DNA of 64,000 bases from Diogma glabrata (Eukaryota > Arthropoda > Insecta > Diptera > Cylindrotomidae), in assembly GCA_963693315.1 (NCBI GenBank), contig CAVNZG010001063.1:43555-107554 (forward strand). The letters run 5' to 3'. The notes beneath the pieces were generated by a model. That model had not been told where the DNA came from. It made no database searches and saw only the letters and a list, made by a program, of their open reading frames with translations. The translations under genes and the position numbers were made by a program. Below are positions 10,121-20,601 of the stretch, piece after piece (position 1 is the stretch's first letter; each line of letters opens with the position of its first letter).

Positions 10121-11519
10121 CATCGAGTTTTCTAAACAATAGATGCATTCTTTTTTGCCGTTCTGCTCTAGACAATACGGTGCAGTCGTTTGATGTATTA
10201 TACCACTTTTTGCACACAATTTCGACATTTGTTTGTTGCAGAACTCTTTGACATTGTCCGACCGGAAAACTTTTATTTTTTTGTTTGACTGATTTTCCAC
10301 AATATTTTTAAAATATTCAAACTTTTCAAATACTTGACTTTTCCACTTTATTGGAAAAATGAAAACTTTCCTTGAATAATCATCTAAAAATGAAACAAAG
10401 TATTTCGCACCACCTATGGACTGATTTTCAAATGAACCGCAAACATCTCCATGTATCAATTCTAATATTGAAGTTGTTGTTGATTTGGAGGGTTTAAACT
10501 GCAATCTTGTTTGCTTGCCATCAAAACACGATAAACATGGCTTATCCACAGTATCAACGTAATCAATTTTCATTTGTGATTTAAGACGCTCCACATTTTT
10601 CAAATTTGTGTGTCCCAATCGACGATGCCAAATATTTTTATCAACAGCAACACAACTTTGATGAGATACCACCGTATTCAATTCATACATTTTGATAATC
10701 AGTGTACAAGTTGCCACGAGAATATTACTTGAATTATAAATACGACACATATTCTCCTTAAATTCAACAACATTGTTTTTTGACACCATTTGACTTACTA
10801 ATAAAAGATTCGTACAAATTCCAGGCACATATAAAACAACATATATACAAATTTCAAACATTTTTTCAGTAATTACAGCTTTTACATTGATATTTCCTTT
10901 ACCAATGACTTTCACATGATTTTTATCTGCCACAGTGACATATCTTTCACTTTCAAATTCTTGATAATCTCTGAACAAGTTCAAATTATTTGACATATGT
11001 GTTGTCGATCCAGAATCAATATATCTAACATCACCACTGAATTGCTTCGACGCTGCAAATGTTGTACAAAATGCATTTTTCGTGTTTTCAGATTTGCATT
11101 TACTATTTACTTTTGGGCAATGCTTCTTTATGTGACCATGTGCGCCACAACCATAATGCTTAGACAATTTTTGGAAGTATTTTGTTTTAGATTTCTTGGA
11201 CATCAACACTTGATTTGTTGCTTTAGCGCCACCCGATGCACTATTGTAATTATGAGCATCTTGAAGTAATTTTGTTTTTATTACGTCTGCAGTTTTCTTA
11301 ATACCACTGCTCTCGATGGCCATAATCATGGGTTGGAATTTTTCAGGTTGCTCGGTCAACAAAAGGCTTCCAATCCATTCATCCTCTACGTTCATACCAA
11401 TAGCACAATAGCACTCAACTTTTGAGAAGTTCCAATGATTTTATTCACATAATCAGGAACAGATTCACAATTTTCTAATCGTGTCGTCGTTAAGTCTCTC
11501 AAAAGACCAACTCTTCTAG
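10109..11519 (-). pseudogene. Ty1/copia gag-protease-integrase, 5' truncated
   Basis: Order on the minus strand: partial Gag, a zinc knuckle HYGCGAHGHIKKHC whose first Cys is replaced by His, an aspartic protease motif (YIDSGSTTHMS), the GAG-pre-integrase HHCC region (HRRLGHTNL, CLSCFDGK), and the integrase core (HGDVCGSF, FRSDNVKEF, QNGKKE). The open frame is 10109-11395, with decayed Gag continuing to about 11519. There a different element begins, so the Gag N-terminus, primer-binding site and 5' LTR are gone. Confidence 0.85.
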
Positions 11520-11640
11520 TGTAAGGTGACCAGACGTCCCGCTTTTGGCGGGACAGTCCTGACTTTTAGCCATTTGTCCCGCGTCCCGCGGCATTTTAAA
11601 AATGTCCCGACTCTTGAAAAGAAAACGCATTTTGAATTTC
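11519..11640. repeat. hAT-like transposon terminus
   Basis: The sequence ggtgaccagacgtcccgct, followed by repeated 'gtcccgc/gcgggac' words, is typical of a widespread hAT-type terminal region as I recall it. No matching right end was found, so this is a terminus fragment that cuts off the copia element. Confidence 0.4.
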
Positions 11641-11954
11641 GAATTCAAATGAAAAACAAATTCGTTATTTAAAATTAAATTTAGACAATTTTGTTATGCT
11701 TAATACAAAAATGCTTAATACAAAGTTTAAATATATATAAATAAATTAAAACTATATGAAAATCATTATCAATAGTGTAGTAAACACTAAACATAAACTG
11801 AGCTCCACTCTGTCTTCTATTTAAATTGCAAATAAAATTATATATATAAACTTATTCATACTTTTAATTATTTATATCAAAATTTGAAAAATCAAATAAT
11901 CCGTCAAAGTTTAGGTATTTTAACTTTAGTTTTTATTGATTTGTAAATTTTTTA

Positions 11955-12130
11955 TTTTTGATCTACGGGAGTGACAGAATCAACAGAGTAAGTGAGTCCC
12001 TGCTATTAACACACGAGTTAACGTGAGGTATCACTAGCCAAGGTGATCTCTTAATGCTGGTGAATAAACTTTATTCAGTCAACGGTAGATTCCTCAATCT
12101 TGGCTATGGAATATTCTTTTAGAGCAAATA
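11955..12130 (+). repeat. solo LINE 5' module
   Basis: Starting at gatctacggg, the sequence follows the 5' untranslated region of the LINE copies (compare 36650-36830) through gtcaacg and the ctt(a/g)gct(a/g) words, with indels. No LINE coding sequence follows. Most LINE copies lose their 5' end, so a copy keeping only the 5' end is unusual. Confidence 0.55.
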
Positions 12131-12237
12131 GATCTTCTTTAAAGCAAACAGAAAAAAAAATTATCTTCCTCAGGTTGACTATAAGTGACTTTGGAGAGTG
12201 TAGAAATTTCAATAATCAAACTAGTGAGCCATCTCTT

Positions 12238-12259
12238 AATAATAATAATAATAATAATT
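12238..12259. repeat. (AAT)n microsatellite
   Basis: About seven AAT units stand just outside the Penelope-like palindrome. Confidence 0.8.
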
Positions 12260-12429
12260 TATTTATAATATCATAAAGAGCAGAGCTCGTAATAGATATT
12301 TACATTTACAAGTTTATAATTAGTCTTTTATATTTTTTTGTTTTTGTCAAAGAGTTTGTCAAACTTCTTTGTAAACAACGGATGATAGACTAAGTTTTTT
12401 GATTTAATTGAAACTACAAAAAATTCATC

Positions 12430-12489
12430 GTTTCAAAATTGTGGTTTATTGCCCAAAACGTTTCTGTGGTTTTTTGCCACCTTCCTCAG
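12430..12489 (-). ncRNA. hammerhead-like motif, left arm copy
   Basis: This is the mirror copy of the motif described at 15521-15585: CTGAGGA (12489-12483 on the minus strand), a GTGG/CCAC stem and GAAAC. Both palindrome arms keep it, as expected for a pseudo-LTR element. The cleavage-site base is not convincing. Confidence 0.3.
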
Positions 12490-13496
12490 TTGGTATATTC
12501 TAAAAACATTTATCAAGATTAAATACGAAAACAATAATGGTAATGATAAAAAGGAAGGAAAAACTTACATGGATTAGTATATATAACAAACTTAATTTAA
12601 AAACATTTAGCTTAAAATTATGTTTAAAATTGGTTAAAAAAAATATTTTCACTATTTTAAAAACATTAAGTTAGAATTGTAAGACATTAATTAAAAATAT
12701 AAATTAAAATAAAACAAATTAAAAAAAATATAAAAAATTGTAAAATTGTCTTTGTGACATTGTTTTTAAATGTAATGATAATAAAAAAAATTAATAAAAT
12801 TGATTTGAAAAGAGAGTTAATTAGAATTTTATTTGCTGAAGAGAGAGAGTTAGTTGGTTGTTTCTGGTTTGTGTCTTGTTTTTTTATATGCTGTTTCTAT
12901 TAGTTGTGCATATGTTTTACTTAGGTTCTCCGTGTCAGTTCTGAAATTAATTGATTTTTTGTCTGCAACAATGTGTAACATTTCTTTGATTGATCTTTTT
13001 GTTTTATTTGATTCAAAGGTTAAAATTTCTGGGTTTTCTAGATTGAAAGTATGCCCAGTTTCTGTGTAGTGTTGTACAGCTGCTGTTCCTTGATTTGATG
13101 GGTGTTTTTGTTGTTGATCTTGTCTATGTTGCCTCATTCTGTTCTTTAGTTTTTGGCCAGTCATTCCTATATAAACACCGTCACAATTTTTACAATTGAT
13201 CTTGTAAACTAGGTTCGTTCTTTCTGTTTTGTCTATTGGATCTTTATTCCTTGTATAAGTTTTGTTTGTATTTTTTACGGTTTTAAAACCAATTCCTAAA
13301 TTTTTATTGTTGTGTGTGAATAGTTTTTGTAATTGTTCCGCTAAACCGTTAACGTAAGTCATGCCTAAATACATTTTTCCATCATTTCTGGGGGCGTGTT
13401 CATTGTAACTGATGTAATCTTGTTTCATTTGAACATCATAATATTTTTTTATTAATCTTTTTATTAATAGGTTTGGGTACCCATTCATGTTTAGTT

Positions 13497-13497
<1 letters not shown>

Positions 13498-13558
<61 letters not shown>
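13498..13558. repeat. 61-bp poly(T) tract
   Basis: An uninterrupted run of T replaces the short A/T-rich stretch found at the matching point of the other arm (near 14505, where the plus strand reads aaaataaaaaaac). It is either an expansion in place or an assembly or sequencing artefact. It disrupts the minus-strand frame. Confidence 0.85.
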
Positions 13559-13560
<2 letters not shown>

Positions 13561-13721
13561 TTTCTCTTTATTGGTTTCATGGAATTCTTTTGAGCTGAGA
13601 GTAAGGACCCTGGATATGAATGAATATGCTACGTTTGTTTTCTGAAATTGTGGGTGTTTTGATTCATAATTGAGGATTCTGCCGGAGTTTGTGGGTTTTT
13701 GGTAAAAATCAGTTTTTATTC

Positions 13722-15159
13722 TGTAATATCAGCACTAAACAGTCCATCAAGAGAAATGTCTAAATACATAAATAAAATCTGTTCTGAAGCAATACCCGAA
13801 AACAACTACAATATACCGAACTCTTTCAAACTCAAAAACAAACTAAATGGTCTGAAAATAAATGTTGACGACAGCATAATATCACTTGATGTAGTATCGA
13901 TGTATGACAACATTCCATTATACCTAGTGTTTCAGTCTTTACAAAAACGATGGGTACACATATCAAAAGTCACGAAAATTCCAATCAACATGTTTTTCCA
14001 GATGGTAAGATTCTGTATTGAAGAAACAAACTATTTCCAATGGTCCAAAAAAATTTACAAACAAAAAAAAGGTCTCACTATTGGAGGTTGCACTTCAACT
14101 ATATTGGCAGATTTTGTTTTAACGGACATAATTGATCAAGCAATATTGGAATGCGGTTACGAGCCAATACTATTGGTAAAATATGTGGATGACATACTTC
14201 TAATTGGACCCAAAGATGAAATGGAAAACACCTTCACCATTTTCAACAACATCAATAAAGACATAAAGTTCACAATAGAACACGAGAATAATGGACGTTT
14301 GCCATACCTTGATCTATTAATAATAAAAGATGAAAACAACAGAATAAAAACTGATTTTTACCAAAAACCCACAAACTCCGGCAGAATCCTCAATTATGAA
14401 TCAAAACACCCACAATTTCAGAAAACAAACGTAGCATATTCATTCATATCCAGGGTCCTTACTCTCAGCTCAAAAGAATTCCATGAAACCAATAAAGAGA
14501 AAATAAAAAAACAACTAAACATGAATGGGTACCCAAACCTATTAATAAAAAGATTAATAAAAAAATATTATGATGTTCAAATGAAACAAGATTACATCAG
14601 TTACAATGAACACGCCCCCAGAAATGATGGAAAAATGTATTTAGGCATGACTTACGTTAACGGTTTAGCGGAACAATTACAAAAACTATTCACACACAAC
14701 AATAAAAATTTAGGAATTGGTTTTAAAACCGTAAAAAATACAAACAAAACTTATACAAGGAATAAAGATCCAATAGACAAAACAGAAAGAACGAACCTAG
14801 TTTACAAGATCAATTGTAAAAATTGTGACGGTATTTATATAGGAATGACTGGCCAAAAACTAAAGAACAGAATGAGGCAACATAGACAAGATCAACAACA
14901 AAAACACCCATCAAATCAAGGAACAGCAGCTGTACAACACTACACAGAAACTGGGCATACTTTCAATCTAGAAAACCCAGAAATTTTAACCTTTGAATCA
15001 AATAAAACAAAAAGATCAATCAAAGAAATGTTACACATTGTTGCAGACAAAAAATCAATTAATTTCAGAACTGACACGGAGAACCTAAGTAAAACATATG
15101 CACAACTAATAGAAACAGCATATAAAAAAACAAGACACAAACCAGAAACAACCAACTAA
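13722..15159 (+). pseudogene. Penelope-like element RT plus GIY-YIG endonuclease, 5' truncated
   Basis: An open frame of about 480 codons. RT motif A is SLDVVSMYDN, the B region is KGLTIGGCTS, and motif C is LVKYVDDILLI with both catalytic Asp. The thumb follows (FYQKPTNSGR). The GIY-YIG nuclease is near the C-terminus (VYKINCKNCDGIYIGMTG, then KNRMRQH). This RT plus GIY-YIG order defines Penelope-like elements. The N-terminal RT motifs before motif A are largely missing, because the frame enters from the palindrome junction near 13724 and has no credible ATG there. The remaining frame is undisturbed to the stop at 15157-15159, so the insertion is young. Confidence 0.9.
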
Positions 15160-15686
15160 CTCTCTCTCTTCAGCAAATAAAATTCTAATTAACTCTCTTT
15201 TCAAATCAATTTTATTAATTTTTTTTATTATCATTACATTTAAAAACAATGTCACAAAGACAATTTTACAATTTTTTATATTTTTTTTTAATTTGTTTTA
15301 TTTTAATTTATATTTTTAATTAATGTCTTACAATTCTAACTTAATGTTTTTAAAATAGTGAAAATATTTTTTTTAACCAATTTTAAACATAATTTTAAGC
15401 TAAATGTTTTTAAATTAAGTTTGTTATATATACTAATCCATGTAAGTTTTTCCTTCCTTTTTATCATTACCATTATTGTTTTCGTATTTAATCTTGATAA
15501 ATGTTTTTAGAATATACCAACTGAGGAAGGTGGCAAAAAACCACAGAAACGTTTTGGGCAATAAACCACAATTTTGAAACGATGAATTTTTTGTAGTTTC
15601 AATTAAATCAAAAAACTTAGTCTATCATCCGTTGTTTACAAAGAAGTTTGACAAACTCTTTGACAAAAACAAAAAAATATAAAAGA
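14339..15686 (+). repeat. right arm of the Penelope palindrome
   Basis: This is the inverted match to 12324-13724. It includes the coding 3' half and about 530 bp of 3' untranslated sequence ending gacaaaaacaaaaaaatat. Arm-to-arm differences look very few apart from the T tract. Confidence 0.85.
15521..15585 (+). ncRNA. hammerhead-like motif in the Penelope 3' region
   Basis: CTGAGGA (15521-15527) fits CUGANGA. Stem II is GTGG (15530-15533) with CCAC (15541-15544), followed by GAAAC (15546-15550). A CGTTT/AAACG pairing could form the next stem. Hammerhead ribozymes are known in Penelope pseudo-LTRs. The base after the last stem reads AUG, which does not satisfy the usual UH rule, so activity is doubtful. 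Confidence 0.35.
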
Positions 15687-16039
15687 TAAAAAACAAGGGA
15701 CTAAACACCGGGGAAACTTTTCCACGGATATCAAAACCAATCTTAAATTTATAATTAGTGTTACATAACAACAAAAAAAAAACAAAATATTGAACATGCA
15801 AAAAACAAATAAAAGAAAAAATATGGAGGGGCTGAAATCTCACAGCTCTGAGATATCAAGACTTCGGTCTGGGTTAAGGATTTTGATATAGTTTTCGGCA
15901 AAAAACTTTTATGAGGACATGGTTTTTAGTTTTGGGCAGCGATGTATATTAAACATAAGTCTTTGTTAAAGTACAAGTATTTTTTATCTCTGTTTAAAAA
16001 TTTATTACAAAACTAACACGAAACATCAATACGTCGCCG
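15687..16039. other. spacer opening the repeat module
   Basis: Non-coding. It contains gacttcggtctgggttaagg near 15870, resembling in reverse complement the end word cttaggtctttcagaccgaa of the repeat modules at 21340 and 24820. It may mark the other end of that repeat. Confidence 0.35.
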
Positions 16040-16460
16040 GAAAATTATAATCAAAATTCCAAAAATATTGTTAAATTAAATAAAATCAAACTTTTTCAAA
16101 ATTCCAAAAATATTCCAAAAATTAGAATAAAATCAAATATTTAAATTTTTTCTAAATTCCAATAATATTTCAAAAATTCTTAAAAATTCAAACTTTTTCC
16201 AAAATTCTAAAAATATTGCAAAAAATATTACAAAATCAAATATTGAAAATTTTTTCAAAATTCCAAAAATTATAATAAAATCAAAAATTAAAAATTTTTC
16301 CAAATTCTAAAAATATTCCAAAAATTCTTACAAAATCAAAAATTAAAACTTTGCCGAAATTCTAAAAATATTGCAAAAATTATTACAAAATCAAAAATAC
16401 AAACTTTTTCAAAATTCCAAAAATATTTCAAAAACTATAATAAATTCAAAAATTTCCATG
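16040..16460. repeat. AT minisatellite, copy A
   Basis: Degenerate tandem units of about 50-60 bp are built on the words aattccaaaaatatt, caaaaattataataaaatc and aaactttttcc. The same units fill 21380-24030. Confidence 0.7.
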
Positions 16461-16539
16461 TCCAATTTCACTTTCAATTACATTTACGTCATAAAAACAG
16501 CTACATTTTTTTTTCCAAAAAATTGGCTAAAAAAATAAA

Positions 16540-17290
16540 TGAAATCATTTTTTGACACACTTCACATTATTTTTTGACAAACTTATAATGCCATAATTCT
16601 CTATAATAATAATAAAATATCATTCATACAGGTTATTAATTTTATTTTTTTCTAAAAAAATTGGGTAAAAAATAAATAAAAACCTTTCTTTTGACACACT
16701 TGACAACATTTTTTGACAAACTTATAATGCCATAATTCTGAATACTAATAATAAAATTTCATTTCAAACAATTTTATTTTTTTCCAAAAAATTGGGTAAA
16801 AAACTAAATAAAAATCTTTTGACACACTTGACAACATTTTTTTGACAAACTTATAATGCCATAATTCTCAATAATAATAATAAAATTTCATTTCAAACAA
16901 ACAATTTTATTTTTTTTCCGAAAAATTGGGTAAAAAAATAAATAAAAATCTTTCTTTTGACACACTTGACAACATTTTTTTGACAAACTTATAATGCCAT
17001 AATTCTCAATAATAATAATAAAACTTCATTTCAAACAAACAATTAATTTTATATTTTTTCCAAAAAATTAGGTAAAAAAATAAATAAAAATCTTTCTTTT
17101 GACACACTTGACAACTTATTTTTGACAAACTTATAATGCCATAGTTCTCTATAATAATAATAAAACTTCATTTCAAACAAACAATTAATTTTATTTTTTT
17201 TCCAAAAAATTAGGTTAAAAAATAAATAAAAATCTTTCTTTTGACACACTTGACAGCATTTTTTTGACAAACTTATAATGCAATAATCTA
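16540..17290. repeat. tandem repeat, about 140-bp unit, copy A
   Basis: The word gacaaacttataatgccata recurs at about 16576, 16715, 16846, 16980, 17124 and (as 'gcaata') 17267, so units are about 131-144 bp. Each unit also holds (ATA)n, a ttttccaaaaaattggg word and tttgacacacttgacaac. No coding capacity is expected. Short frames across it are by-products of the periodicity. Confidence 0.8.
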
Positions 17291-17497
17291 GTTTTTGATC
17301 TCACATACCGATCCCGACCATCAAGATTTCTCCAAATTTAATGTTCCTACATCCTTCCTAATCACTTAAAATGAACGTTTTTTAAGCCAAAAAATATGAA
17401 AATTTGCTATTTTTGACACACATAATGATTTTTTTGACACACTTCCGGTACAGTTATCGAACACAGCGTCCTCTCGGACCTGTCACTTGAGTATACC
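17285..17497. repeat. shared module end, copy A (left of the LINE insertion)
   Basis: This matches 24418-24617 nearly base for base: tagtttttg(a/g)tctcacatac, cttccggtacagttatcgaa, cagcgtcctctcggacctgt. It stops at gagtatacc, where the LINE poly(T) starts, and resumes at 21154. Confidence 0.8.
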
Positions 17498-17577
17498 TTT
17501 TTTTTTTTTTTTTTTTTAATAAAATGTGTTGTGTAATAGGGTTTAGAATATGTGTCACAACAACACATAAATACCTT

Positions 17578-20500
17578 TTAAGACCTAGGTCTAGACCTGG
17601 GTCCCACAACAACTGGCGTTCTGAGGTGTAGATTAACGCTTTTTTTAAACATCTGTGGGTTGAAACCACCTGAGACTAAGTGTTCCGGCAAACTATTCCA
17701 TTTGTACGCAGTTCGGACAAAGAAGTCTCTCTGCGATCTGCCAGTATGACAGCGCGGGATCTTTACCGTTTCACTGGTTGCGGCAGCCGATTGCCGAGTG
17801 GAACGGGGGTAAGAATAAGTTTGAGGCATGATGCCGCTGATTTCATCTGAGCACTGCTGATGACGATATTTGTAAAAAACAACGAGGTCAGCAACAGTGC
17901 GACGATGTTGTAGGGAATCAAGTTGTGATGTCAAAGTTCGATCACCTACAATTCGTATAGCTCGCTTTTGAACAGAGTCCAAGAGGGCCAAGATGGAAAC
18001 AGAGGCAGCACCCCAAACTTGACAGCAGTACTCCATACAGGGACGAATATAGGACTTATAAACATGGAGCAATTGGTATGGAGTGAAAAATTTTTTGCAT
18101 CTATTTAGGAGGCCGAGTTTTTTAGACGCGCTTTTTGCCATCGCCATTACATGATCGTTCCAGAGTAGGTCATTTGAAACTGTGACACCCAATAAACGAA
18201 TGTTTTTACATTCACCTATTGGTTCATCACACATACTAAATAAAATATCTTTGGGGAACTCGGTCTTTAATCTGGAAACAATCAACAGCTGTGTTTTGGT
18301 GGAGTTGAAATTGACAAGGTTTTGGTCACCCCAGTCGGCGACTTTATTCAGGTCTTTGTTCACGTTTATGGCAGCGTCTCTCCGGGCAGGATTAATTCGT
18401 TCGTGCATTTTACCTTTTGAAGGAAGGGGCTCGAACGACTTGTGCAGAGTACTATCATCTGCAAAACTATTTATTGGGTTGCTGGTGATTTTCAACAATT
18501 CGTTGATATAAATCAAAAATAGGGTTGGGGACAATACTGAGCCTTGGGGTACACCAGCGTTAATTAGTTTAGACTCAGAAGAATATCCGTCTAAGGTTAC
18601 CGAAATGTATCGGTCGGATAGAAAATTTTGAATCAGCTTCACAACATTGGGATGAAAACCGTACGCAACGAGCTTGTTGATTAAGTTGGCATGCCAGACT
18701 CGATCGAATGCCTTGGAGATGTCTAAAGCGATAACGTATGTTTCACCACCTTTATCAAGTATGCTGTTCCAACAATGCGCTACATAGTTTAATAGATCGG
18801 TAGTTGATCTTTTGTTTCGAAAACCGTATTGGCTGTCGGATATTAAATGATTTTCTTCCAGAAATTTTGAAATATGTGTATTAATATAATGCTCATAGAC
18901 TTTGGATAGGACCGATAGTAAAGCTATTGGCCTATAATTTGAGATATCGGATTTTGGTCCCTTTTTGGGGACGGGCTGGACATTTGCCAACTTCCAGCAC
19001 GAGGGAAATATACCAGATTTGTAGGATTGGTAGAATATTTTAGTTAAAGTTGGTGCAAGTTCTTTGGAAAAGGTTTTTAAAATAATGGGTGGAATATTGT
19101 CCATTCCTGATGCTTTGTTGATGTTTAACCCCTTTAAAAGTTTAGCGACTATTTTGGGTTTGAAGTGAAGTTCATTCATATTAACTCCTGAAGACTGGAT
19201 TTGGGGTATTTCTTTAGGAGTTTCCAAAACAGTGGAGTTCAGAGCAAAGCGTTCAGCGAACAAGTTAGCTTTTCTTGCGGGATCATTGACGATTAAATCA
19301 CCATCAATAATAGGGGGAATAGAAAATTTTGTACCAGAATTTAAAGAATTAATGGCACTGTAGAAACTCTTGTCAGAAACAGACATAGACGTAAGTTTTG
19401 AGGCTTTCGCTCTGTCAATTTCGGACTTTTCGTTTGAGATAATCTGATTAGATATTTTGTTGGCCTTTAGATATTGGGATCGATTAGTGGGAGTTTTGTT
19501 ATGAATCCAAATATTAAATGATCTACGTTTGTTTCTAAGTGCCGTTTTGGCAGCTTTCGAATACAAGTATTTTTGTTTGGGTTTTACTATGGAGAAAGGG
19601 ACAAATTTATTTATAGCAAATTGGATGGTTTCTGTAAAGTTTTGAGCAGAAACATTTACATTGTCAGTGTAAAAACAATGACGGTCGAAAGGGAAACCAT
19701 GGAAAAAATTTTGAAGACCACTCTTATCCATTTTTGAGTAGTGAAATATTTTACGGGGTTTGGGAGCTGTAGTTTTAAGTAAATCAGTTTTGATAACTGA
19801 TGAGATTAAATAATGATCAGAATTTCCAATACTACCTTTCGCAACATCGACACTCGTAATATCTGGCATTGTGGTAAGATAGAGATCTAGTAGAAAACTA
19901 TTATCACCGCCATTACGGGGAGTGAAAGTCGGGCTTTTTACAATTTGGAATAGGCCCTGAGACGCGGCAAAAATTTCTGCCAGTTTTCCACTATTGTCAA
20001 CATCGTCGGTCGATTTGGAGAATTCCAACCATGATTTGTTGTGGACGTTGAAGTCACCGGTAACGATAACTTCACAATTAGGGGACTTTGCTCTAATCTC
20101 GTCCATAATTTTTGTCAGTATATTAAAAAAGTTTGGGTTACGTTTGTTGGGGGACCGGTATAAAGCTATTGTAAAAAAAGTCATTTCTGGAAGACAAATC
20201 TTTAAAACCATTGTATTGAAGCCGTCACCGTGTAGTTCAAAATTTGGAAAGCGCGTGTACGCAACACTCTCATGAATGAATGCGCATACGCCCTGATGGA
20301 GTTTGAAAGCTGATTCGAGCCTATATTTGGAATTAAGCGATTCTATAAAAAGAAAATTTTCAGAAACTTGTGTTTCTGTAAGGAATAGAATGTTCGGTTT
20401 GTCGTGCTCAAGATGATGTTGCACGTGGTCATGGTTAGCGTTCAATCCGCAGATGTTTTGAACATGTATTTTAAAATTTTTTATTGATTCATATATGTTT

Positions 20501-20601
20501 TGTCCCTGCAAATTCCGTGGACATGCCGCTTTATGGGCGGGTGGATTGCGCAAATTTGCTTTACCACTTGCAGACTTATTTTTTTTCGGTTGTACTGCCA
20601 T
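17578..20601 (-). CDS. LINE endonuclease-reverse transcriptase (ORF2-type)
   Basis: 1007 codons without interruption. The N-terminal apurinic-type endonuclease has VQNICGLN, FLTETQ (catalytic Glu), ALYRSPN, VTGDFNVHN (residue about 181) and NSDHYL (about 260). The reverse transcriptase has NYRPIALLSVLSKVYE, ALDISKAFDRVWH (motif A), AGVPQGSVLSPTLFLIYIN (motif B) and FADDS (about 714, motif C, with Phe in place of the usual Tyr). The thumb and a C-terminal region (HTGRSQRDFFVRTAYKWNSL) follow. It is chosen to start at MAVQPKKNKS, the first ATG. It cleaves target DNA and primes reverse transcription of its own RNA. No ORF1 precedes it. The clade (CR1/Jockey group) is not settled. Confidence 0.93.
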   Translation of the reverse strand: MAVQPKKNKSASGKANLRNPPAHKAACPRNLQGQNIYESIKNFKIHVQNICGLNANHDHVQHHLEHDKPNILFLTETQVSENFLFIESLNSKYRLESAFKLHQGVCAFIHESVAYTRFPNFELHGDGFNTMVLKICLPEMTFFTIALYRSPNKRNPNFFNILTKIMDEIRAKSPNCEVIVTGDFNVHNKSWLEFSKSTDDVDNSGKLAEIFAASQGLFQIVKSPTFTPRNGGDNSFLLDLYLTTMPDITSVDVAKGSIGNSDHYLISSVIKTDLLKTTAPKPRKIFHYSKMDKSGLQNFFHGFPFDRHCFYTDNVNVSAQNFTETIQFAINKFVPFSIVKPKQKYLYSKAAKTALRNKRRSFNIWIHNKTPTNRSQYLKANKISNQIISNEKSEIDRAKASKLTSMSVSDKSFYSAINSLNSGTKFSIPPIIDGDLIVNDPARKANLFAERFALNSTVLETPKEIPQIQSSGVNMNELHFKPKIVAKLLKGLNINKASGMDNIPPIILKTFSKELAPTLTKIFYQSYKSGIFPSCWKLANVQPVPKKGPKSDISNYRPIALLSVLSKVYEHYINTHISKFLEENHLISDSQYGFRNKRSTTDLLNYVAHCWNSILDKGGETYVIALDISKAFDRVWHANLINKLVAYGFHPNVVKLIQNFLSDRYISVTLDGYSSESKLINAGVPQGSVLSPTLFLIYINELLKITSNPINSFADDSTLHKSFEPLPSKGKMHERINPARRDAAINVNKDLNKVADWGDQNLVNFNSTKTQLLIVSRLKTEFPKDILFSMCDEPIGECKNIRLLGVTVSNDLLWNDHVMAMAKSASKKLGLLNRCKKFFTPYQLLHVYKSYIRPCMEYCCQVWGAASVSILALLDSVQKRAIRIVGDRTLTSQLDSLQHRRTVADLVVFYKYRHQQCSDEISGIMPQTYSYPRSTRQSAAATSETVKIPRCHTGRSQRDFFVRTAYKWNSLPEHLVSGGFNPQMFKKSVNLHLRTPVVVGPRSRPRS

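Larger units (their letters stand above)
12324..13724 (-). mobile_element. Penelope-like element, inverted partial copy (left palindrome arm)
   Basis: The minus strand repeats the 3' part of the Penelope-like element at 13722-15686, including the GIY-YIG domain and 3' untranslated region. The minus-strand frame 13488-12850 encodes VYKINCKNCDGVYIGMTG and the C-terminus. Upstream sequence (13560-13724) belongs to the RT thumb, but the frame is broken by the T tract at 13498-13558. Partial inverted copies are a known arrangement for Penelope elements. Confidence 0.85.

Noticed and set aside
17049..17270. Minus-strand frames rich in Phe and Lys across the 140-bp repeats
   Set aside because: The sequence repeats with the tandem unit and has no recognisable domain, so it is a repeat artefact. 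The same holds for 24152-24466.
16540..17290. CRISPR-like array of regular repeats
   Set aside because: Units are about 140 bp, AT-rich and continuous, without unique spacers, in a eukaryotic genome.
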